Assembly: GCA_029204225.1 (NCBI GenBank)
Contig: CM055101.1
Span: forward strand, 3,325,184-3,389,183
From: Diphasiastrum complanatum
Taxonomy: Eukaryota > Streptophyta > Lycopodiopsida > Lycopodiales > Lycopodiaceae
Length of the DNA: 64,000 nucleotides
Reading direction: 5' to 3'
The first letter of the stretch is position 1; every line of letters begins with the position of its first letter. Positions 55,247 to 64,000 of this stretch are shown here, one piece after another. The notes beneath the pieces are model-generated. The model was not told the origin of the DNA. It saw only the letters and a list, made by a program, of their open reading frames with translations, and searched no databases. A program made the position numbers and the translations under genes.

Positions 55247-56645
55247 GGTTAATGGATGTTAGAGTTAGATGTGAATCTTCCATTCATGCTGAAATCTGAA
55301 CTATGATATCGCTCTCATGGGAACGAATCTACGCGTGACAACTAACTTCATCTCCTCGATGCTAGATTGATTAGATCTTGGGTTGAGGATAGGCGAGGAA
55401 AGAAATCCACTACAATTTTGGCACTATTTCCGGGGAGCTACGCCAATTTTTCAGTTTGCAGCATGTTTGTTGGATGGTTAGCTTGCATTAGGCATCTTGT
55501 CGTGGCATGAATAGTGTTAAATCTGCATTTAGGATTAGTTTGCAGTAATTTTGCCTGATTTGAGTGGATTTGCTTGTTTAAAATCTAATCTGATTGTGGA
55601 ACAGGGAAAGATATTCCGATCACCAATCTTCAGATCCATTTGGATCTGAGATTTAAAAAAAAACAGCAAAAATTGGTCAAATCTTTCAGATTTTGGTCAA
55701 AAGGAAGCAAAAATCGTCATCAGAGCTGATAATGTTTTGCCCTCTATCAGGAAATGTTCACCGAGTTGCATGAACCTTCAGTTTTGATCACAGAACCTTC
55801 AGTTTGAAGGGCAAACAATTCTTCCTAGCAGATTTCCAGAACATCAGAAAAACCACTAAAAAACACCAAAAAATCACCAAAACCCTAAAAATACAGAAAA
55901 AGAACCTTCGTCCGATTCACTATGCATAGATGTGATTCAGATCTATCTACTGCCAAATCGACGAAGAATTATATCAGAAATAGAAGGTTTCTCAGAGGAT
56001 CAGTTGTCATATTGTCATATTTTTGCCAAAAAAGTCTCTTTTTTGCAAAAATACTAGTATTACTCTTGATTCTTCGTTAGAACCTTTGCCGAGTTTCTAG
56101 ATCATTCTATTTATACTCGATTACTATTTTTGAGTTCGGCAAACATTCATCATATCCAGATCATAGAAAATCTTTATTTTTACCCTCGCCAAACTACAAA
56201 AACTGTGTTTTTGTGTGCCAAAAACCTTCACCAGTCTTACCCTAGCTTTATCTATGTCAGATTCTGAGTCTGAGAGTTCGACGAAGGTTATTTCTATAGA
56301 ATTTGTCAGGAAAACCTGATCAGAGAGTTTTTATCAGAAATAGCATTGCTGAACCTTCGTCGAGTTAACCTTCGCCTAGAGAACCTTCGCCAATAATACT
56401 ATTGTTAGGTTCTGATTTTCCAGATCAAGTCTCTATCAAATTTTGGATCAATCTGATTTAATCTGATTTTGATTCTGAGAATTTTTCATTTTGAGAAGTA
56501 TCAAACGGTTGATCTTAGGAATCTTTTTCACGATCTAGGAATCTGATTCTTGTCAAGTGGAAGAAATCTAGCAGATCTGATATGAGATAGTTTGGTTTGA
56601 AAATCTAGATCCAATCTCATTGTCTGCTTGATTTAATCTATAAAG

Positions 56646-57915
56646 ATGGATGTCTCTGGAGGAGCTCTTGGAGGTGCTCCTCATGAAGTCAATCCAATCA
56701 TTGTTAGAAGAGAACCCTATTTGGATCTACCCAAATACAATGGATTAACAGATTCAGTTAGATTTCTTTAGATCTATTCTGAATCCTATGAAGTCTATGG
56801 CAAAAATTTTTCTCAGGATAAACTTAAGATTTTTCCTATGAGCTTAATAGGCGCAACACAAGATTGGTACTATAATCAAGATGAAACTGAGCGTACAGAT
56901 TGGGAGACTATTAAATGAGCCCTTATCACACGGTTCAAACCTCGGAGGTTATGGAAGACCCTTTCCTATTTTTAAGTAAAATTAAAATGGAAAAGCGGGA
57001 AATGGTTCTAGATTACATTGAACGGGTAAAACGCCTCAGATCTGAGTGCAAACCTAAGCTGATTAATACAGGTGCAATGATTGATTGTACAGCAGAATAT
57101 ATGTGTCAACAAGATAATCAATCAAATTTGAGCAAGATTTCATTATTGGATCGAATCTTGGATACACCAATCACTTTTCGATTGAATGTGCTGAATGTAG
57201 CTTGGATATCAATGGAACCTATCAATTGAAGATGAACTCATTCCCGTGAGTCATGCCTTGACTTATGATGACAATGCAGAACTTACTGATGAGCAGATTC
57301 TAAATCATATGGATCCGACCAGATTTGGATTGTGTAATATTCCTTATGAACCAACAATAAAACCACCAAAAGCAGTTATATTGAAAGAAAACAGGATCAC
57401 AGGGTCAATGATGAAGAAACAAGCCAAGCAACATTTTAATACGGTCCTAAAATGAAAAAATCCTCAAAAGATTGACTCAAAGAATGTGCCACCCTTTCTG
57501 GATAAAGGCAAAGGAAAAGTCAAGGATGATTCTACAAGTCATAGTTCTAGCAATACATCATCGTCTAGAAAGTCTTCACCTTCGAAGAAGAGCTTATCTT
57601 TTCAGAAGTCATCACCTCCACGATCAATTCCTGCTAAGAAGGCTAAGCGAAGAGCCAAGACAAGTCCTTTTGACAAAGAACAAGCAGATGTAGTCCAGCA
57701 TGATATGCCCGAACATTTTAAACGTTATACACTAGATGATGTGGTTATCATGTCACCCAAAGCACATCGTGAACCCAAAGAACATGTGTCAGAATCGAAA
57801 GATGTTTACGATGGCCCAACTAGGACACAAGCTATGAATCTTGCTGGACCAGGAGAACTAGAAAAGATTGTACAAGTTGGATCACAACTTAATCCTGAAC
57901 AGTTTCAAGCACTCT
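56646..57915 (+). pseudogene. gypsy gag and gag-pol linker
   Basis: ATG at 56646 opens MDVSGGALGGAPHEVN. The gag core GATQDWYYNQDETERTDWET lies near 56855, with a TAG at about 56770 and a TGA near 56916. A shifted frame from 56915 carries FLFLSKIKMEKREMVLDYIE, typical of the second half of gag. From 57246, NAELTDEQILNHMDPTRFGL, and from 57486 a Ser/Lys-rich linker (SSSNTSSSRKSSPSKKS) precede RT. No zinc knuckle or protease DSG/DTG motif was seen. Confidence 0.65.
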
Positions 57916-58098
57916 AAACGTTACTTATTAAGTATCAAGATTGCTTTGCATGGACTTATCAAGATCTCAAGGGTATTCCGACGTCAATTATTGAACACAC
58001 CATACTTTTAGTACCTGATGCAGTTCCAAGGGTTACAAAGTTCTATTGCTGTAATCCTAATATTGTGGATCTAATAAAGAAAGAGCTTAGGAGACTGC
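57916..58098 (+). pseudogene. gypsy reverse transcriptase start, cut at 58098
   Basis: After the stop at 57915 the same region reads KYQDCFAWTYQDLKGIP, EHTILLVPDAVPRVTKF and DLIKKELRRLL. This is the RT entry block of Tat/Athila-like elements (FAWxYxDLKGI...HxIxLxPxAxPVRQ...VKEELxRLL). The copia 5' LTR follows within a codon of LRRLL. Confidence 0.8.
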
Positions 58099-58748
58099 TG
58101 TGAAAGATTCAACTAGTTTCATCACATTTTGCAATATTTTCATATTTGGCATATTGAGGCCAAAACTTGTTTTAGACTTAGAAGTTGACTTTTCAAAGTT
58201 CATTAGTCTAAATCTCATTTGAATAAACACTTTTTGAAAGTGTGGGAAAGATAGAATGCGAGTTTGAGTAGATTCAATTTGAATAAGTTGGGTACATTGA
58301 ATCTAGACCCAAAATTGGTAGGGTTAGCATTTTGGTGGGAAATCCAAGTGGCCAAATAGGGTTTGGACCTGTTATAAAAGGATGTAACTCATGGAGAGAT
58401 TCATCTTCTCTCTTCTCTATCTCATTTCATGCTTATACATGGTTCTCTTGGGTTCTACTATCCATTGGTGCACTATCTTGGTGATTGCTTGCAATTCTAT
58501 GTGTAGAATGATCTACATTTGTTATTTTTGGATCCACACATGTGAAATACAGTAGCTTGCTGGTTTTGTATAGAAAGCAACAGTACATAATCATTTCATT
58601 CAAGTTTGATCAAGTTCTATTAGTGTTTGCATCTCAAATTGTGTGTAGATGCTAATTTTTCTACATTGGTGAAATTGATAGTGTATTTCTCTTTCTAAAC
58701 AAAGATCATTCAAGTAGATTGGATCTTAAGGATCTGAAATCTCTCACA
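58099..58748 (+). repeat. copia 5' LTR (650 bp)
   Basis: It starts TGTGAAAGATTC and ends ATCTCTCACA. A TATAAAAGG at about 58374 is the likely promoter TATA box, with transcription expected to begin about 30 bases later. It is directly followed by the primer site. Confidence 0.93.
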
Positions 58749-58760
58749 TGGTATCAGAGC
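58749..58760 (+). other. primer-binding site (tRNA-Met)
   Basis: TGGTATCAGAGC matches the 3' end complement of plant initiator tRNA-Met and lies directly after the LTR. Confidence 0.9.
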
Positions 58761-59342
58761 TTGTGTTTCAGGTTATGAAGGAGGAAATTAGATCTATCAA
58801 TGATTTGGTGAAGATATCAAGTCTAGAGCATGCTAGAGAGGATTCTATACCAAAATCGGATTTTTTGCTTTTGTAGATTGGATCTTTTGTAGATCAAAAC
58901 ACTACATAGGTCAATATACTTGTTCAATTCCGTTTTTTGAGTTCACATGTTGGATTTGGCCGATTTTTGGATCACAGACTAAGTGGTGGCTTATAGATTG
59001 CATATCAAATTTTCAGCATTTGCATGTAGATTTGGAATAGTCAATTTTTTGTGATTTTGTCAAAACCCTAATTTTGATTGGATCTCTAGATAGTGAGGTT
59101 GCTGGACTTCATTTGAGTGTGTTTCAATCTTAGGAAGTGGCAAAAGTCATTAGATTGAGGATAGATCATAGGTTGATCAAGATTCCATGATTCTATGTGT
59201 TGATTTGCTTGGATAAGTGCTAGAAGAGAATTTGTGAGATAGTTTCAAATCTTGGTGATTTCTTTTGAAAGCATTTGTTGTTGTTCAAAGGAGTGCTTTG
59301 TGCATTGAAATAGGTTGAAAGAGAAGATCAGGTCACTGCTAC

Positions 59343-61815
59343 ATGGCAACTTCAATTGGAGTCATGTTGGAAGCCAATGATAGGCTTACCTCAAGTAACT
59401 ATTCATTATGGAAAGTGAGGGTGGAGTCACTTCTTGAGATGAATGATGTTTTGGATATTGTTGTAGGTTTGGAGGAGAGACCAGCAACACAACAAGATCA
59501 ATTGAGGTATGACAAGAGGGCCAAGAAGGCTCTACACATGATAAAAATGAATGTTACCAATGAACTTCTCAAGGAAGTTGGTAAGTGCACATCATGTTTG
59601 GAAGCTTGGAATTCATTGAAGAAGCATTATGAATCCAAGTCTACTTCTAGAGTGTTGACTCTAAGAAGGCAAATCTTTTCTTGTTTGCAAAAGAATGAAT
59701 AAAGTCCAAGTACTTTTGTTTTGAGAATGAAAGCATTGAATGATGAGTTAGCTTGCATAGATGAAAGCATTAAGGAAGGAGAGCTTATTCAAGTGATTCT
59801 TAATGGCTTGTTGGATGCTCATGCTAATATTGTTCAAAGTATTGCTATTCAAAAGACTTTGCCAAGTTTGATGGATCTTCAAGAGATCTTGATCAATGAG
59901 GAATATAGGCTTAAAGCAAGAGGTGGATCTACATCGACACTTCAAGAGGATGCTATGTTCACAAAGGGCAAATTCAAGGGCAAAACCAAAAGCAAGTGGT
60001 CTAAAGGGCAAGATCAAGTGGATGCTTCTTCAAGTGGCAAAAAGAAGGATAGATCAAAGCTCAAATGCTTCTATTGTGGCATCAAAGGACACTTTGCAAG
60101 TGAGTGCTACAAGAAGAAGAGAGATCAAGGAGATAAGCAAGGTAATCTTACTCTTGATGAGGATGGTTTGGATGTGCAAGATGAAAATGATGATGCTTTT
60201 GTGATGTCTTCATGTATGTTTGCTAATGATGGAGATCTAGATCCTTGGTGGATTGATAGTGGAGCAAGTTCACACATGACCTTTCACAAAGAGTACTTCA
60301 CTTCTTTGTTGGCATATGGAGATGACAAGAGGGTGATCTACACGGCCAATGATGGTGAGTGTGCAATCAAAGGGATTGGCACAATTCCTATTTCTCTCTC
60401 TACAAATAGGAATGTTCATTTGGAGGATGTCTTGTTTATTCCATCTATTACCAAGAATTTGCTTAGTGTGAGTCAAATGCTAAGTAAGGGCCTCAAGGTG
60501 GAGTTTGATGGAGATGCTTGTTTGATCAAAAGGAAGGATGTCTTGATTGGAAAAGGTAAAAGGCAAGGAAAGTTGTTCAAACTTGATGCTTGTGTTATTG
60601 CTAACCAAATTGGATGTGTTGCAAGGGAGCAAATTTCTATTAAAGAGGTTTGGCACAAAAGGATGGGACACCTCAACTTCAAGTCATTGGAGGTAATCGC
60701 AAGGAAGAAGGTTGTGATTGGTCTTCCAAGTTCCTTAAGTAATGACAAGCATGTTTGTGAGTCTTGTGCTTTGTCTAAGTCACATAGACTACCTTATAAT
60801 AGATCTATTTCTAGATCTACAAATCCTTTTAAACTTGTACATTCGAATATTCATGGATTTACTACAATTAGGAATAGTGAAGCTAAGATGTATGTAACAT
60901 TCATTGATGATTTTAGTAGATTTTGTTGGATCTATCTACTAAAGAGCAAGGATGAAGTGTATGATGTCTTTGTCAACTTCAAGAATGCAAGGGAGAACCA
61001 ATTTTCCACAAAGATCAAGTGCTTGAGAGGTGACAATGGTGGTGAGTACATATCTAACAAGTTCAAGGTCTTTTGTGATGAGCATGGGATCAAGAGGGAG
61101 TATACAACATCAAGGACCCCACAACAAAATGGAGTGGCTGAAAGGAAGAATAGAACTTTATGTGAAAGTGCTAAAGCTATGAGGTTAAGTGCCAATCTTG
61201 ACAAACCATTTTGGGATCAAGCTTTGTTGTGTGCCAATTTCTTGTGCAATAGTTGGCCGAGTGCTATTTTGGATGGAAGGACACCTTTTGAGATACTATT
61301 CAAGAGGAGGCCGAGTGTCAACTTTCTAAGAACCTTTGGATGCACATGCTATGTCAACATTACTCTTGATGATAGGACCAAGGAGGATCCATATTCAAGA
61401 AGAGGTATTTTTGTTGGATATAGTGAGGTGAGTAAAGCCTACAAGGTTTACATTCCTTCTACTAACAAAGTGATTGTTGGTAGAGATGTCATTTTTGATG
61501 AGAGAAACATTCCAAAGGTGTCTTCAAGCATGATTGATGGTAAAGTAGATGGATCTAACATTCTTGATGTTGATGAGAAGGAACCTACTTTGGATGGTGG
61601 TGATGATGGACCTTCATCGAGTCAAAAGCCAAGGAGAACATCAAGAGAAAGACAAGTACCTTCAAGGCTCACATATGATCAAAAGGGTAAGCAAGTAGTT
61701 TCTGGAAATTATGTTGCTTTCCTAACATCTTTGGATGAGCCTACAAGTGTAGATCAAGCAAGGAAAGAAGAGGAGTGGATCCAAGCAATGGATCTTGAGT
61801 ATCAATCTCTTATGA
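59343..61815 (+). pseudogene. copia gag, protease and integrase (one nonsense codon)
   Basis: ATG at 59343. Gag: NYSLWKVRVESLLEMNDVLD and ALHMIKMNVTNELLKEV. A TAA at 59700-59702 breaks the frame; the related element at 48.4 kb has GAA there, and the frame continues unchanged after it. Zinc knuckle CFYCGIKGHFASECY is at about 60067 and protease WWIDSGASSHMTF at about 60246, both intact. The GAG-pre-integrase/zinc part is WHKRMGHLN...CESCALSKSH. The integrase core has VHSNIHGF where the family has HSDxxG, so the first catalytic Asp is Asn. GDNGGEYIS (D) and NGVAERKNRT (E) are present. The linker RRTSRERQVPSRLTYDQKGK leads to AMDLEYQSLMKS at about 61815, after which copia similarity stops. Confidence 0.9.
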
Positions 61816-61819
61816 AGAG

Positions 61820-62890
61820 TAGAACATCTTTTGGAAGATCTTCTTGTGTACATGGAGCTATGCAAGTGGATGGATGTTATCTTGCTGTAAAATCAACTAA
61901 TGGATCTAGAAAACAAATTTTGTTCAATGACTTTGATGGTCAAGTTGAAGATCAAGAGGTTGATCTCAAAGCGCTTCAACTAGTCAAAAGGGAAGTTGGC
62001 AGTTTGGAGCTAGTCAAGAGCATCAAAGGAGAGGTAATTGGCAAAGGTGTTATGGATCTGTTTTTGAAGCATATTTAAGACTCAAGTAAGGTCAAAGGAG
62101 CAGCAAGGAAGTGTTGTTCAAGTTTACTTTACTTGTTCTATCTCATGTTTGAGCAATTTCATGTGGATGTGTGCAAATTGTCAAGATATGGTAAAACTAG
62201 CTACATTGGTGAGCATTGTTTTGATGTAGGATTTGTACTAGCATTCTTGGCTGATTTTGCTGATGGAAATGAAGCTATTGGAGGTTCGTTATGTCACTCA
62301 TCCATGGCTAAGTTCTCAAGTGTTGAGCTACTTGGTGCCAATACTTGGAGATTGTCAATTTTTGGTGAATTCATGGTCATTTTCTTGTGTCAAGAAGATC
62401 TTGAAGATGAACTAGTGAAAACTACTTGGTTTATGGAGTCATGTGGTGCTGGATTTGCATCATTAATGTACTCACCTACTCATGAATTTCCACGGTTTGA
62501 TGGTTTCTTGTGGCAAGATGAAGATGGAGGCTCATTCATGGAGTATCATGGTGGATACAAGGCAACAAAGGACAAAGGAGGAGGAGACATGCAAGCAAAA
62601 GTTGATCACTCACATTTATTGTTTGTTTGCTGTATTTTTCCAGAGAGTTCAGAGTTGGAAGCATGGTGGAATCATCTCACTTACATTCTATTTGATTCTT
62701 CATGTTCTAGTCACATTTTTACATGTAAAATTGATGTAAGAAATAGTGAAGCATCCCAAGTGGACACTATTCTCTATATCAATTATGGTTGTTTCTACTT
62801 TGAGCATTACATGATCATTGAAAGGAGATCTATTCCTAGGAAGAGGATCATTCTTATGATGGATCAAAGTTCTATTGGCAAAAACTATGC
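61820..62890 (+). other. non-copia segment replacing the RT domain, with 258-aa ORF
   Basis: Right after SLMKS, where NHTW...CKWVFK should begin, the pol frame continues into about 85 unrelated residues (FGRSSCVHGAMQVDGCYLAV, VKREVGSLELVKSIKGEV) and stops at 62078. A new frame, 62133-62909, encodes up to 258 aa. It has VGFVLAFLADFADGNEAIG, FGEFMVIFLCQEDLEDELVK, FPRFDGFLWQDEDGGSFM and EYHGGYKATKDKGGGDMQAK. None of the RT boxes (KARLVAKGF, FLNG, YVDD) can be found in either frame. Copia similarity resumes at about 62897 (RVLRYIIGTQDFG). The length, about 1.07 kb, is close to that of the RT it replaces. Origin and function unknown. Confidence 0.7.
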
Positions 62891-62896
62891 TAGGAG

Positions 62897-63481
62897 CATT
62901 GGAAGCTAGGAACGCGAGTTTTGAGGTACATCATTGGAACTCAAGATTTTGGCATATTGAATGAGGGATCATCACCTAATATTTTTGGATTTTCAGATTC
63001 GGACTATGCTGGAGATATAATGGATAGGAAATCCACTAGTTCTTATTGTATTTTCATAGGTGATGGAGCTATATCATGGATGTCAAAGAAATAAGCCACT
63101 ATCTCATTGTCATCTAGTGAGGCCGAGTACAAAGCTCTTACACATTGCACAAAGGAGATGGTATGGATCAAAAGGATGATCAAGGATCTTTACTTGCTGG
63201 ATTTTTCAAAGAGCCCAATCATCTTTTGTGACAATCAATCAGTCCAAAGAATGGCATCCAATCCTATCTTTCATGCTAGGAGCAAGCATATTGAGATACA
63301 ATATCATTTTGTGAGGGAGCGAGTCATTGCAAAGGAGGTGGAGCTTCAACATGTGTCTTCAAGAGAATGTGTAGCTGATATCTTCACCAAAGCATTGGTA
63401 AAAGACTTGTTCATGAAGCATAGAACTTCACTTGGAGTATTATCAAAGTCTATGCTAAAACTAGTTGAAGAGAGATTGTGA
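62897..63481 (+). pseudogene. copia RNase H
   Basis: RVLRYIIGTQDFG, FGFSDSDYAGDIMDRKSTSS and ISWMSKK are followed by a TAA at about 63093 (family CAA, SKKQ). The frame 63107-63481 continues with SSSEAEYKALTHCTKEMVWI, FCDNQSVQRM, HARSKHIEIQYHF and VADIFTKAL. It is closely related to 39013-39382. The stop lies at the start of the 3' LTR. Confidence 0.88.
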
Positions 63482-64000
63482 AAGATTCAACTAGTTTCAT
63501 CACATTTTGCAATATTTCCATATTTGGCATATTGAGGCCAAAACTTGTTTTAGACTTAGAAGTTGACTTTTCAAAGTTCGTTAGTCTAAATTTCATTTGA
63601 ATAAATACTTTTTGAAAGTGTGGGAAAGATAGAATGCGCGTTTGAGTAGATTCAATTTGAATAAGTCGGGTACATTGAATCGGTAGGGTTAGCATTTTGG
63701 TGGGAAAGCCATGTGGTCAAATAGAGTTTGGACCTGTTATAAAAGGATGTAACTTGTGGAGCGAGTCATCTTCTCTCTTCTCTATCTCATTTCATGCTTA
63801 TACATGGTTCTCTTGGGTTCTACTATCCATTGGTGCACTATCTTGGTGATTGCTTGCAATTCTATGTGTAGAATGATCTATATTTGCTATTTTTGGATCC
63901 ACACATGTGAAATACAGTAGCTTGCTGGTTTTGTACGGACAGCAACAGTACATAATCATTTCATTCAATTTTGATCAAGTTCTATTAGTGTTTGCATCTC
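63477..64000 (+). repeat. copia 3' LTR (incomplete, runs off the window)
   Basis: It begins TGTGAAAGATTC and is collinear with 58099-58640. A 13-base deletion follows GTACATTGAATC. About 110 bases are missing beyond 64000. Confidence 0.93.

Larger units (their letters stand above)
55247..58098 (+). mobile_element. Ty3/gypsy (Tat/Athila-like) 5' half, interrupted by copia
   Basis: The LTR end 55247-55414 matches the LTR at 37365-38096. It is followed by TTTTGGCACTATTTCCGGGG from 55416, a decayed form of the TTTGGCGCCGTTGCCGGGG-type primer site used by Tat/Athila elements. A leader of about 1.2 kb with GAACCTTCG repeats precedes gag. The element ends at 58098 inside RT, where the copia LTR TGTGAAAG begins. 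The remainder of pol lies beyond the window or is lost. Confidence 0.8.
58099..64000 (+). mobile_element. copia element with both LTRs and a replaced RT region
   Basis: The 5' LTR is 58099-58748, the primer site TGGTATCAGAGC 58749-58760, the leader about 580 bases, gag-protease-integrase 59343-61815, foreign-looking sequence about 61820-62890, RNase H 62897-63481, and the 3' LTR from 63477 to beyond the window. Over about 520 aligned LTR bases I count by eye roughly 20 substitutions and one 13-base gap, so the insertion is fairly young. It landed in the gypsy RT. The 3' flank is outside the window, so the target duplication cannot be checked. Confidence 0.9.

Noticed and set aside
61820-62890. 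Highly diverged copia RT
   Set aside because: None of the conserved RT boxes is recognisable in either ORF, although flanking integrase and RNase H are well conserved.
1-64000. tRNA, rRNA, CRISPR or bacterial operon features
   Set aside because: No cloverleaf, rRNA core or regular direct-repeat array was recognised, and the gene structure is eukaryotic.

Overview
The window looks like nuclear DNA of a land plant with a repeat-rich, AT-rich genome. The evidence is a seven-exon nuclear gene with short GT-AG introns, plant-type Ty1/copia and Ty3/gypsy elements with tRNA-Met-like or Tat/Athila-like primer sites, a plant chromovirus, and long CT microsatellites. I cannot name the species. I saw no rRNA, tRNA or CRISPR array.

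Two genes look like they could be cellular. One is an intact short-chain dehydrogenase/reductase at 26515-28255 (+, seven exons, 317 aa, TIC32/retinol-dehydrogenase-like). The other is an uninterrupted 414-codon single-exon ORF at 51756-53000 (-), with hydrophobic segments, that I do not recognise. Almost everything else that codes is transposon-derived and broken.

Layout. 1-3480: non-coding, with a perfect 25-bp-arm hairpin and a promoter-like block (TATA plus CT25). 3481-5075: copia LTR/leader pieces and a gypsy RT scrap. 5020-8250 (-): a decayed multi-ORF gene or transposon, flanked on its 5' side by an array of TATCGGT-type repeats and four ACGTG motifs. 9100-13830: an LTR/primer-site remnant, unassigned sequence, a CTAA-rich block and a gypsy remnant. 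13907-19427 (+): a decayed chromodomain gypsy element containing a LINE fragment. 19433-24542 (-): copia sequence in permuted order (RT-RNase H, LTR, gag-PR-IN). 24560-32126: the SDR gene in non-coding flanks, then a GC-rich island. 32132-34665 (-): 3' half of a copia element with a nearly intact RT. 34690-38096 (+): coiled-coil and helical ORFs ending in a complete 732-bp LTR. 39003-42990: copia, gypsy and CACTA-like scraps. 43010-51311 (-): three copia elements, one inserted into another. 55247-58098 (+): a gypsy element cut by a copia insertion at 58099. 58099-64000: a copia element with both LTRs, whose RT region has been replaced by about 1.07 kb of unrelated coding-like sequence.

The strongest leads are the RT-replaced copia element, the LTR-linked coiled-coil ORF set at 34.7-37.3 kb, the unassigned transposon-like gene at 5-8.3 kb, and the unrecognised 414-aa ORF. 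Family calls come from motifs read by eye; no database search was possible.
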